Assembly (NCBI GenBank): GCA_913778085.1
Contig: CAJYXJ010000078.1
Coordinates: 1-64,000 of the forward strand
DNA: 64,000 nt
From: an uncultured Chryseobacterium sp.
Lineage (GTDB): Bacteria > Bacteroidota > Bacteroidia > Flavobacteriales > Weeksellaceae
Direction: 5' to 3'
In this document: piece after piece, positions 25,895 to 33,384 of the stretch
Position numbering within the stretch: the first letter of the stretch is position 1
Layout of the letters: each line of letters opens with the position of its first letter
Translations under genes and position numbers: made by a program
The notes under the pieces: generated by a model
The model's input: only the letters and a program-made list of their open reading frames with translations
Told to the model about the DNA's origin: nothing
The model's database searches: none

Positions 25895-25980
25895 TAGCCC
25901 CGATAGCAGCGGCATCCTTTTTCTGTATCGGACCTGGCACCGGCAGAAAAAGATACAGCGGATAGCGGGAATAAGCTCCT
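25895..25980 (+). repeat. REP-like dispersed element, copy A
   Basis: Starts TAGCCCCGATAGCAGCGGCA and ends GGATAGCGGGAATAAGCTCC. A TTTTT/AAAAAGAT stem lies inside and the ends are imperfect inverted repeats of each other. Three more copies lie at 46623, 61093 and 63903. Confidence 0.85.
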
Positions 25981-26046
25981 TAAATTAATTTTGCGTAAAA
26001 GGGAAACCCTCCTGATTAAGCCTGTTTATACTGAGGCCTGATCAAT

Positions 26047-26085
26047 AAAAAAGCACCTGAAATCATTCAGATGCTTTTTGTTTTT
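26047..26085. terminator. Bidirectional rho-independent terminator
   Basis: AAAGCACCTGAA (26050-26061) pairs with TTCAGATGCTTT (26066-26077) with one mismatch, with A/T-runs on both sides. Serves the TPR-like membrane gene on the minus strand. Confidence 0.75.
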
Positions 26086-26099
26086 ATAATGCTCTTTTA

Positions 26100-26669
26100 T
26101 TAGGAAAATTTCCCTCTGTTCCTCATATTCGGATTATGCATATGCTTCTGCATGGTCGGCATTTTCAGCTGGTCTTTCATCATTTTGATCTGATCGGTCA
26201 TCATTCCGGCACTGTCCAGCCTTTTGGCTTCATCAAGAAGTTTCTGACCTTCCTGCTTTCTGCCTTTGGAGATCGCTGCAGCAGCAAGATTAAGGGTAGC
26301 CATGGCTCTGTCGTGCTTCATATTGAGCCCGTATTCCAAGGCTTTTTTCATAAAAGGCTCCACTTTGGTCGGGTGATCCTGTGCGTTGGTTAATCCCATC
26401 AGATAGTGGTAATAGCCATACTGGGTTTTATGAAGCTGGGATTTGTAATCCGTAATATTTTTAAGCCACTCGCCGGCTTTTTCCATGTTCTGCTTTCTCA
26501 GCTGCCAGAAAGCCAGAAGAATATATTCGTTTTTAAAGAAGATAAGGATAGGCAATGCTGCTAAAAGGAAAACAACAATTCCCCAGCCTAAGCTTCTCGT
26601 AAAGATCATCATGTAAAGTCCTAAAAGGATAAGAACTGCCGCAACGGCAATTTTTATGTATTTATTCAT
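26100..26669 (-). CDS. Inner-membrane protein with TPR-like cytoplasmic part
   Basis: 189 aa. Two adjacent membrane segments at residues 6-24 and 28-45 form an N-terminal hairpin, and the rest is helical with TPR-like features (GYYHYLMGLTNA, ALEYGLNMKHDRAMATLNLAAAA, KGRKQEGQKLLDEAKRL). The Met/His/Asn-rich C-terminus (MQKHMHNPNMRNRG) is unusual and could bind metal, though this is only a guess. Function unknown. Upstream of it on the same strand lies nothing closer than folA. Confidence 0.75.
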   Translation of the reverse strand: MNKYIKIAVAAVLILLGLYMMIFTRSLGWGIVVFLLAALPILIFFKNEYILLAFWQLRKQNMEKAGEWLKNITDYKSQLHKTQYGYYHYLMGLTNAQDHPTKVEPFMKKALEYGLNMKHDRAMATLNLAAAAISKGRKQEGQKLLDEAKRLDSAGMMTDQIKMMKDQLKMPTMQKHMHNPNMRNRGKFS

Positions 26670-26756
26670 TTGTAAAATTTAGAAGTGCAAAGATAATAAA
26701 TTTAAGGTTCGATGTTCAGGGTTTCAGATTTAAAGATAAACTTTGAACCGGGAACT

Positions 26757-27248
26757 TTAAACATCGATTTTTTCATAGGTCTGAAAACAAAAATCATATT
26801 GATTTTTCTCGTCTTTTTCATGACAGATTTCGTCTGTTTTTTTCCACACCTTAGGATCAATTTCAGGAAAATAGGTATCCGCTTCCAGTTTAGCTTTTAC
26901 CAGGGTTACCTCTAGCCTGTCCACTACATCAATGGTCTGCTCATAGATCTTCCCGCCTCCGATAATGAAAATTTCCTCATCTATTTTCTTGGCGAACTTT
27001 ACGGCTTCCTTGATGCTTCCGACAATCAGAATTCCTTCCTCAAACCAGTCGGTTTTCCGGGAAACAACAATATTGGTACGGTTAGGAAGCGGTTTTCCGA
27101 TGCTTTCATATGTTTTTCGTCCCATGATTACGGGATGTCCCGAAGTAATCTCTTTAAAGTGTTTCAAGTCTTTCGGAAGATGCCAGAGCAAACGGTTTTC
27201 GAAACCGATTTCGTTCTTCTCTCCCATGGCCACCACAATTGTCGTCAT
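26757..27248 (-). CDS. folA: Dihydrofolate reductase
   Basis: 163 aa. Reduces dihydrofolate to tetrahydrofolate with NADPH. MTTIVVAMGEKNEIGFENRL, WHLPKDLKHFK (catalytic acid), GRKTYESIGKPLPNRTNIV (cofactor-binding) and the IIGGGKIYEQ motif are all typical of chromosomal DHFR. Divergent from lemA with both promoters in the 78-bp gap. Confidence 0.96.
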   Translation of the reverse strand: MTTIVVAMGEKNEIGFENRLLWHLPKDLKHFKEITSGHPVIMGRKTYESIGKPLPNRTNIVVSRKTDWFEEGILIVGSIKEAVKFAKKIDEEIFIIGGGKIYEQTIDVVDRLEVTLVKAKLEADTYFPEIDPKVWKKTDEICHEKDEKNQYDFCFQTYEKIDV

Positions 27249-27263
27249 TAAAATAAATTTTTA

Positions 27264-27271
27264 CAAAATTA
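27264..27271 (-). promoter_or_regulatory. Bacteroidota-type -7 element (TAATTTTG) for folA
   Basis: Reads TAATTTTG on the minus strand, 16 bases before the folA ATG. The divergent lemA element lies 12 bp further right. Confidence 0.5.
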
Positions 27272-27283
27272 GCACATAATTTG

Positions 27284-27291
27284 TATATTTG
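27284..27291 (+). promoter_or_regulatory. Bacteroidota-type -7 element (TATATTTG) for the lemA operon
   Basis: Exact TAnnTTTG match 35 bases before the lemA ATG. Confidence 0.55.
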
Positions 27292-27326
27292 GTTAGCACA
27301 AAAAAATATTAAAAAAATTTCAAACT

Positions 27327-27935
27327 ATGAAAAATAAAGGTTGTCTGAGCGCAGGAACCATCGGTATCGCTCTCCTTGTCATTGTTGCTGTCCTGTTTTT
27401 CTGGGGCAAAAGCGGCTACAATAATTTCGTAACAAAAGAACAGAACGTTAATACCAAATGGTCCAACGTAGAAACCGTATATCAAAAAAGGGCAAACCTG
27501 ATTCCGAATCTGGAAAGAACGGTAAAATCCTATGCTAAATTTGAACAGGAAACCTTAACAAAAGTGGTGGAAGCACGTTCCAAAGCAACCTCCATCAACG
27601 TCGACCCTACGAATATGACAGAGCAGGATCTGGCTAAATTCCAGGCAGCACAAGGTGAACTTTCAGGGGCTTTAAGCCGATTGATGGCCGTCGTAGAATC
27701 TTATCCGAACCTTAAAGCAGACCAACAGTACATTAATTTCCAGAGAGAATATACGGCGATTGAAAACAGTATCAGAACAGAGACCGTTTATTACAATGCT
27801 GCGGCTCAGGATTACAATACTTCGATCAAAACATTCCCGAATAATATCCTGGCCAACTTTACCAACTTCAAGGAAAAACCTTACTTTAAGGCGGAAGCGG
27901 GAGCAGAAAAGGCACCTGAAGTATTCTCAGAATAA
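27327..27935 (+). CDS. LemA family protein
   Basis: 202 aa. One N-terminal membrane anchor (residues 10-27, GIALLVIVAVLFFWG) followed by the helical LemA domain: NNFVTKEQNVNTKWSNVETVYQKRANLIPNL, GELSGALSRLMAV and ENSIRTETVYYNAAAQDYN are hallmarks. Function is unclear; LemA proteins are often next to TPM-domain genes, as here. First gene of a three-gene operon, two bases before the next ATG. Confidence 0.93.
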   Translation: MKNKGCLSAGTIGIALLVIVAVLFFWGKSGYNNFVTKEQNVNTKWSNVETVYQKRANLIPNLERTVKSYAKFEQETLTKVVEARSKATSINVDPTNMTEQDLAKFQAAQGELSGALSRLMAVVESYPNLKADQQYINFQREYTAIENSIRTETVYYNAAAQDYNTSIKTFPNNILANFTNFKEKPYFKAEAGAEKAPEVFSE

Positions 27936-27937
27936 TA

Positions 27938-28369
27938 ATGGCAACTCCATTCCTTACAGATCAGCAAATAGCTTCCCTTGTGGAAGCTATTCAATCGGCA
28001 GAAGAACATTCCACCGGTGAGATCAGGGTGCATATCGATACCCAGACAGAAGGAGATCATGCAAAAATTGCCTTTCAGGTTTTTGAAGAACTTTGCATGA
28101 ATAAAACGACTGAGAGAAATGCCGTTCTTTTCCACATTAATTTTGAAAGGAAATACCTGACCATTATCGGGGATACCGGTATTCATGAAAAGGTAAGCCA
28201 GTCTTTCTGGGATCACCTGCATGACTACATCACCTCTGAATTTGTAAAAGGAAATTATTATAAAGCCTTAAAAAGCGGCATCCTGGAAACCGGGCTTGAG
28301 CTAAAAAAATATTTTCCCGTAACGGGAAAAAACCACAATGAACTTCCTGATGAAATTACGTTCTCTTAA
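27938..28369 (+). CDS. TPM-domain protein (soluble form)
   Basis: 143 aa without signal peptide. The TPM (TLP18.3/Psb32/MOLO-1) fold is recognised from LVEAIQSAEEHSTGEIRVHID, AVLFHINFERKYLTIIGDTG and KGNYYKALKSGILETGLELKKYF. TPM domains may be acid-phosphatase-like or protein-interaction modules; the role is not settled. Middle gene of lemA-tpm-tpm; its end overlaps the next gene by about 30 bases in another frame. Confidence 0.88.
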   Translation: MATPFLTDQQIASLVEAIQSAEEHSTGEIRVHIDTQTEGDHAKIAFQVFEELCMNKTTERNAVLFHINFERKYLTIIGDTGIHEKVSQSFWDHLHDYITSEFVKGNYYKALKSGILETGLELKKYFPVTGKNHNELPDEITFS

Positions 28370-29156
28370 CATAGTTTTTTCATTATTATTCATTTGCTTT
28401 TACAGTTTTGTAGCGGCCCAATACACGGTTCCCCAAAAGCCGGCAGTCCTCTATCCGGTTTTTGATGAAGCCAATCTCCTGAAACCCCAGGAAAAAGAAG
28501 CCTTGAATAAAAAACTGATTGCTTTTGCCGATTCCACTTCTACGGAGATTGAAGTCATCATTATTCCTTCTACCAAAGGAGAAGATGTGAATTTCCTGGC
28601 CACGATGTTCGGCGAGAAATGGGGCATCGGAAAAAAAAATGTGGATAATGGTATTGTTTTTCTCATAGCGACTGAGGATCACACCATGTCGATCCAGCAG
28701 GGAAGAGCGGTAGAACAGTATCTCACGGCTTCTGTGGCAGGGCAGATTCTCGATTACATCGTTACCCCGCACTTCAAGCAGGGCAAATGGTACGAAGGCA
28801 TAAACCGTGGGACCTCAGCTATCATGGAGGCGGTTCAGGGCAAATTCAAGCCTTTAAACAACCAGGAAAACAGCGGTAACGGCAGCCTTACCAAAATTAT
28901 TATCATTGCTTTTATCATTTTCATCCTCCTGGCCATTCTTTTCGGCAACAGAGGCGGTGGCAAAGGTGGCGGCGATGATGACGATGTGATTATTTCCAGA
29001 AGGGGACGCAGAAATTATCCGGGCGGATTCTTCCCTTTTCCCGGCAGCTTCGGCGGTGGATTTGGTGGAGGAAGCAGTTCCGGCGGAGGGGGCGGTTTCG
29101 GAGGCTTCGGCGGGGGCGGAAGTTTCGGCGGGGGCGGTGCTTCCGGAGGATGGTAG
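28338..29156 (+). CDS. Exported TPM-domain protein with membrane anchor and Gly-rich tail (YgcG type)
   Basis: 272 aa from ATG 28338; the ATG at 28350 (MKLRSLN) is an equally good start. Signal peptide to about residue 27, TPM domain about 35-170 (YPVFDEANLLKPQEKEALN, GIVFLIATEDHTMSIQQGR), a membrane segment at about 187-203 (IIIIAFIIFILLAILFG), then Arg-rich and a Gly/Ser/Phe-rich tail ending SGGW, as in the YgcG family. Last gene of the lemA operon, overlapping the middle gene. Confidence 0.88.
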   Translation: MNFLMKLRSLNIVFSLLFICFYSFVAAQYTVPQKPAVLYPVFDEANLLKPQEKEALNKKLIAFADSTSTEIEVIIIPSTKGEDVNFLATMFGEKWGIGKKNVDNGIVFLIATEDHTMSIQQGRAVEQYLTASVAGQILDYIVTPHFKQGKWYEGINRGTSAIMEAVQGKFKPLNNQENSGNGSLTKIIIIAFIIFILLAILFGNRGGGKGGGDDDDVIISRRGRRNYPGGFFPFPGSFGGGFGGGSSSGGGGGFGGFGGGGSFGGGGASGGW

Positions 29157-29185
29157 ATCTCTCGAAATAAAGATACAAGTTCTTC

Positions 29186-29659
29186 ATGTTTAATCTTTTT
29201 TTAAAAAAGGAAACAGAAAGTAAGCTGATTTCTGTTGTAGAATATTCTAACAATTACATTTTTAAAACATTTTTTAAGATTGAAACCGGGTTATGGAAAT
29301 TAACTGATATAATAACAATTTCCAAAAAGGACATCAGTGGATCAGAAATTACCGAGCTGATTCTAAAACATCTCAGCTGCTCAAAAAATGTAAAGGAAAA
29401 AAATGTTGATTTTAAAAGGATGTATGAAAATTATAAAGAGATAACGGGACTTTCTTCGATAAAAAAACAGATAAACAATTCAAAATGTGTTCAAATTTAT
29501 CAGCAGAAAGATACAATCACATTTACTCCAACAAAAAATGGCGGCACAAAAGGAGATAACAGAGGATATAAAGAACTTTCGCATAAAAATATAATTGTTG
29601 AAAACAATACAGAAAATTTATATCAGTATCTGTTTCAATGCCTTGAAAATTGTGAATAA
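29186..29659 (+). CDS. Possible CdiI-type (DUF1436-like) immunity protein, orphan
   Basis: 157 aa, no signal peptide, clearly more AT-rich than the lemA operon before it. The C-terminal part (CVQIYQQKDTITFTPTKNGG, YKELSHKNIIVENN, LYQYLFQCLENCE) resembles the DUF1436/CdiI family of contact-dependent growth inhibition immunity proteins, where a PT(K/R)N-like strand and an alternating Leu helix ending in Cys are usual. The assignment is by eye and needs an HMM search. No toxin gene is nearby, so it would be an orphan immunity gene. Confidence 0.6.
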   Translation: MFNLFLKKETESKLISVVEYSNNYIFKTFFKIETGLWKLTDIITISKKDISGSEITELILKHLSCSKNVKEKNVDFKRMYENYKEITGLSSIKKQINNSKCVQIYQQKDTITFTPTKNGGTKGDNRGYKELSHKNIIVENNTENLYQYLFQCLENCE

Positions 29660-29798
29660 TCAAAATTTATATTAAACTAATTACTATTTTTAATTTTATT
29701 TTAATATTAACCTTAATTTAACATTAAAAAATCACTAAATGCGCTAAAACCCAATTTTTACTTCAAAATTTTTTCATTATATTTACTGAAAACAGGTT

Positions 29799-30320
29799 AT
29801 GAAGAAGACATTGGTAGTTTTTGCACATCCTTATCTGGAGCATTCCAATTCGAATGCGGAGCTCATCAATTTCTACGTCCGCCATCAGCATTTTACCCTT
29901 CGGGATCTGTACGAAGAATATCCGGATTTCCATATTGCCGCTTTTCGGGAACGGAAGAGAATCAGGAATTACGACCGTTTCATCTTTCAGTTTCCGCTGA
30001 TCTGGTTCGGAACTCCTCCCCTTTTAAAATTGTGGATCGACGAAGTTTTCGACCGCGAGTGGCTGAAAGAAGGAGAACATAATCCACTGGAAGGAAAAGA
30101 GGTTTACATCCTCGTCACCACCGGCGGAAAAGAAAGATCTTTCAGCAAGGACGGAACCTATAAATTCACCGTTGAAGAGCTGATCAGCGGCCTGATCGTC
30201 TCCTTAAATGTTTTTAAAGTCAGTATCAAAAATATAAAGATCGTTTACGAAGCCAATAAGCTTTCAAAAAAAGAAATTATCCTGCACAAGAAGCAGTTTG
30301 TAGAACTTCTCAATCAATAA
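29799..30320 (+). CDS. KefF/MdaB-like NAD(P)H flavodoxin oxidoreductase
   Basis: 173 aa. Flavodoxin-2 fold: LVVFAHPYLEHSNSNAEL (FMN phosphate loop), FQFPLIWFGTPPLLKLWIDEVF and ILVTTGGKERSF are typical of KefF/YwrO quinone reductases. KefF is the activating subunit of the glutathione-gated potassium efflux channel KefC; this gene lies three bases before a KefC-like antiporter, so it probably plays the same part. Confidence 0.88.
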   Translation: MKKTLVVFAHPYLEHSNSNAELINFYVRHQHFTLRDLYEEYPDFHIAAFRERKRIRNYDRFIFQFPLIWFGTPPLLKLWIDEVFDREWLKEGEHNPLEGKEVYILVTTGGKERSFSKDGTYKFTVEELISGLIVSLNVFKVSIKNIKIVYEANKLSKKEIILHKKQFVELLNQ

Positions 30321-30323
30321 AAT

Positions 30324-32207
30324 ATGGAAACAAGCTTAGCAATGAATACCCTGATCTTTCTGGGCGTTGCCATCATTATGGTTCCACTGGCCAAAAAATT
30401 CGGGTTGAGTTCCGTCATCGGATATATTGCGGGGGGAATTATTATCGGACCCTATGTTCTCAAGCTGACGGGAAGAAATGTTGACGACATCATGCATGCC
30501 AGTGAATTTGGTGTGATTATGCTGCTGTTTTTGGTAGGGCTTGAATTGGAGCCCCGGAAATTCTGGGAAATGCGGAAAAAGATCATCGGGTTAGGAATGA
30601 CGCAGATGCTCCTTACCATTTCCCTGCTTTTCGTCGTTTTCCTCTGGGCAGGTTGGAAGGTCGATAAAGCAGTGGCTGTGGCAATGTGTTTTGCCCTGTC
30701 TTCCACCGCTATCGTCCTACAGACCTTACAGGAAAAAAACAACCTGAATACGCTGGCCGGCGAAGCTTCGTTTTCAACACTGCTGTTTCAGGATATCGCC
30801 GTGATTCCCATTCTCGCCATCCTGCCGCTGATGGCCCATCATAAAGTCAGCAGCAACGACAATGAAATCCATGTAATTATCCAGAACCTGCCGCAGTGGA
30901 TGCAGTTTGCCACGGTCATCCTGGGCGTGGCACTTCTGATTCTGTTGGGAAGATATGTTTTTGTGCCTTTTCTGAGGTACGTTTCAAAATCCGGAATGAC
31001 GGAACTGCTTACCGCGTCTTCTCTCTTCCTGGTGATCGGCGTTTCGGAGCTGATGATCGCCATCGGCCTTTCTCCCGCGTTAGGTGCTTTCCTGGCTGGG
31101 GTGATGCTTGCCAACAGTGAGTTCCGCCATGAGCTTGAAGCCCAGATCGATCCGTTCAAAGGATTACTGCTGGCTGTATTTTTTGTAAGTGTTGGATCTA
31201 CTATGAATTTTAACATTATTGCTGAAGATCCGCTTTTTATTTTCAGTACGGTATTCGCGGTATTGGCCATCAAATTTATTGTGCTTTATATGATCGGGAA
31301 GTTTTTCAAGATCGATACTCCGCAAAGTCTGTTCTATGCTTTCGCCCTTTCTCAGGTAGGAGAATTTGCCTTTGTTTTAATCAATTACGCCTCCAATCTT
31401 TATTTGCTTAGTTCAGAATTAAATGCCCAGATGATGGCAGTTACGGCTATTACCATGTGCATTACTCCTTTTCTGCTCATCATCAACGATAAACTCATCA
31501 CCCCGAAATTCATTAAAGGAATACCTGATGCTGATAAGGATTTCAATATTATGGATGGCAACATCCGGCAAAAAAAAATTATTATCGTCGGTTTCGGACA
31601 TTTTGGAAGTACGGTAGGCCGGCTTCTGAAAGCCAACAAAATTTCAGCAACGGTTCTGGACCGGGATTCGGACCGGGTGAAGCTGCTTAGAAGCTATGGT
31701 TTTAAAGTATACTACGGGGATGCTACAAAAATCCCTACCCTGCGCGCTGCAGGAATTGAAGAAGCGGAAATCCTTGTCCTGTGCCTTGACGACCCTGAAG
31801 ATAACAAGTTTATCGCCGACTTGGTAAGGGAAAACTATCCCCAGGTGAAAATATTTGTCCGTGCCAAAAACCGGATTGATGCTTATGAATATCTGAATAA
31901 CGGCATCAACAACATTTACCGCGAAACTTTAGGAACCGCCGTCGATATGGCTGTGGATGTCCTCCATGAAACCGGAATGCGTAAATATTCGGCCAGACGT
32001 CTTGGGCAGAGGTTTATGACCATTGATAAGGCTTCTATCAGAAGACTGGCCAAGTCGGAGGAAGATGACGAGATCCATCTTTTTACCACACGAGAAATCC
32101 TCCAGAGAGAGGAGGAATTGCTCGCTTATGATAACCTGAATTTCGACAATCAGCAATGGGAAGACTCTTCTATGGATGAGGAAGAGGAAGAGGAAAATAA
32201 AAGCTGA
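30324..32207 (+). CDS. CPA2-family monovalent cation:proton antiporter (KefB/KefC type)
   Basis: 627 aa. About 12-13 membrane segments over residues 8-390 (Na+/H+ exchanger domain; FQDIAVIP at 155-162 is the ion-binding region, ALGAFLAGVML is typical). The cytoplasmic RCK_N domain follows (IIIVGFGHFGSTVG, GxGxxG nucleotide site; YYGDATKIPTLRAAG). The C-terminus is acidic. Expels potassium for protons, gated by nucleotide or glutathione adducts. Three bases after the KefF-like gene; its stop codon abuts that of the head-GIN gene on the other strand. Confidence 0.93.
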   Translation: METSLAMNTLIFLGVAIIMVPLAKKFGLSSVIGYIAGGIIIGPYVLKLTGRNVDDIMHASEFGVIMLLFLVGLELEPRKFWEMRKKIIGLGMTQMLLTISLLFVVFLWAGWKVDKAVAVAMCFALSSTAIVLQTLQEKNNLNTLAGEASFSTLLFQDIAVIPILAILPLMAHHKVSSNDNEIHVIIQNLPQWMQFATVILGVALLILLGRYVFVPFLRYVSKSGMTELLTASSLFLVIGVSELMIAIGLSPALGAFLAGVMLANSEFRHELEAQIDPFKGLLLAVFFVSVGSTMNFNIIAEDPLFIFSTVFAVLAIKFIVLYMIGKFFKIDTPQSLFYAFALSQVGEFAFVLINYASNLYLLSSELNAQMMAVTAITMCITPFLLIINDKLITPKFIKGIPDADKDFNIMDGNIRQKKIIIVGFGHFGSTVGRLLKANKISATVLDRDSDRVKLLRSYGFKVYYGDATKIPTLRAAGIEEAEILVLCLDDPEDNKFIADLVRENYPQVKIFVRAKNRIDAYEYLNNGINNIYRETLGTAVDMAVDVLHETGMRKYSARRLGQRFMTIDKASIRRLAKSEEDDEIHLFTTREILQREEELLAYDNLNFDNQQWEDSSMDEEEEEENKS

Positions 32208-33026
32208 TTACTGGATGCTTACGCTTCCGCCGCTGCTTTCTTCTTTGCTGATGTTGGTAACATTTCCTTTTTTGTATACATTGAGACTCCCGCCGGAAGA
32301 AGCTTCTCCCTGGATGGACGAAGAGGCAGTGACGTCTATGCTGGCCCCGCTGGAAGATTCCGCTTTAAGGTTTTGTACGATAAGGTCTTTCGCAGAAATA
32401 CTGCTTCCGGAAGAAGCATTGAGTTCGGCATTCTTTGATTTACCCGAAAGATCGATGCTCGCGGCTGAAGAAGCATCCACATCCAGATCCACCGCCCAGA
32501 CTTTTCCGTCGAAACTTCCGCTGCTATCTATGGAAATATCGAAATCATTGGCTTCAAGATCACCGGAAACCGCCGCCGAACTTGAAACTTCGATCTTCAT
32601 TTTATCCTGTACGAATTTATCCTTTATCGTAATTTTAGCCGCAGAATTGGCATTTAGTTTTGAGAAATCTCTGCTATAAATTTTAGCCGAAACATTATGG
32701 GAATTCATTACCCGGATCCCTGGCTTGTAATGAATGTGAAGCTCACCGCTGCTGTTATCCACCAGTACTTCATCAATAATATTCTCAGGAGCGGAAATCA
32801 CAACTTTTTCAACATCCGATTTGATGACTTCAGCATCTATGGCCTGCGAAACTTCTATTTCATCGAAATCTCCTGTTACGGTTCTTTCTCTCATTGGGCC
32901 GTTGTCTTTGCTGACCACTTTTTCCACCCAATTGCTTTTTTCATGTTCACTGTCCTTTCTGTCATGCTTTTCACAAGATGCCAGCATCAAAAAGGCTGAA
33001 AGAATAAAAATAGTTTGCGATTTCAT
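32208..33026 (-). CDS. Head-GIN domain lipoprotein (DUF2807)
   Basis: 272 aa. Type II signal peptide MKSQTIFILSAFLMLASC puts the lipid Cys at 18. Residues about 60-272 are a right-handed beta-helix-like DUF2807 domain, rich in Asp/Ser with repeats such as IKVEVSSSAAVSGDLEAN, ISIDSSGSFDGKV and VDASSAASIDLSG. Probably on the outer membrane; role unknown, members affect adhesion or envelope stability in Bacteroidota. Converges with the antiporter with no spacer. Confidence 0.9.
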   Translation of the reverse strand: MKSQTIFILSAFLMLASCEKHDRKDSEHEKSNWVEKVVSKDNGPMRERTVTGDFDEIEVSQAIDAEVIKSDVEKVVISAPENIIDEVLVDNSSGELHIHYKPGIRVMNSHNVSAKIYSRDFSKLNANSAAKITIKDKFVQDKMKIEVSSSAAVSGDLEANDFDISIDSSGSFDGKVWAVDLDVDASSAASIDLSGKSKNAELNASSGSSISAKDLIVQNLKAESSSGASIDVTASSSIQGEASSGGSLNVYKKGNVTNISKEESSGGSVSIQ

Positions 33027-33384
33027 GTTTACTGCTTTATTTGATTAATATGCTATTATTAAGTGACAACTAAGGTATAAAAAATATTACATCTGTTTTC
33101 AAAATTAACGTAACCTCAAATTAGAAACCAGATTAAAAGGCTGGAAGTAGGAAGCCGGATGCCGGAAGTGGCTCTGTTCAATATTGTTTCCAGGGGTATT
33201 AACTGTCAAATCAAATCGATGGTAACGATATGAATAGAAAATCTGTTTAAATACACCGGATCAGCAAACTGAATTCCAATTCTTCTTTTTACTTCTTCGT
33301 AAGACTTTATTTTTCCAAATCAGATCTCCCGCGGTGATGATAACATAAGTTTTAATATCTTTATGGTTTATTAATAAATAATTT
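33027..33384. other. Intergenic region, about 360 bp
   Basis: Divergent promoter region between the head-GIN lipoprotein and the M3 peptidase. Holds one copy of the GGCTGGAAG repeat family (33135-33172). No gene or clear promoter motif seen. Confidence 0.5.
33135..33172. repeat. GGCTGGAAG repeat family, copy 1
   Basis: AAAGGCTGGAAGTAGGAAGC followed by CGGATGCCGGAAGTGG. Shares the pattern GGCTGGAAGA-GGATGCCGGA-TGGAAGT with copies at 43911 and 50161. Confidence 0.65.
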
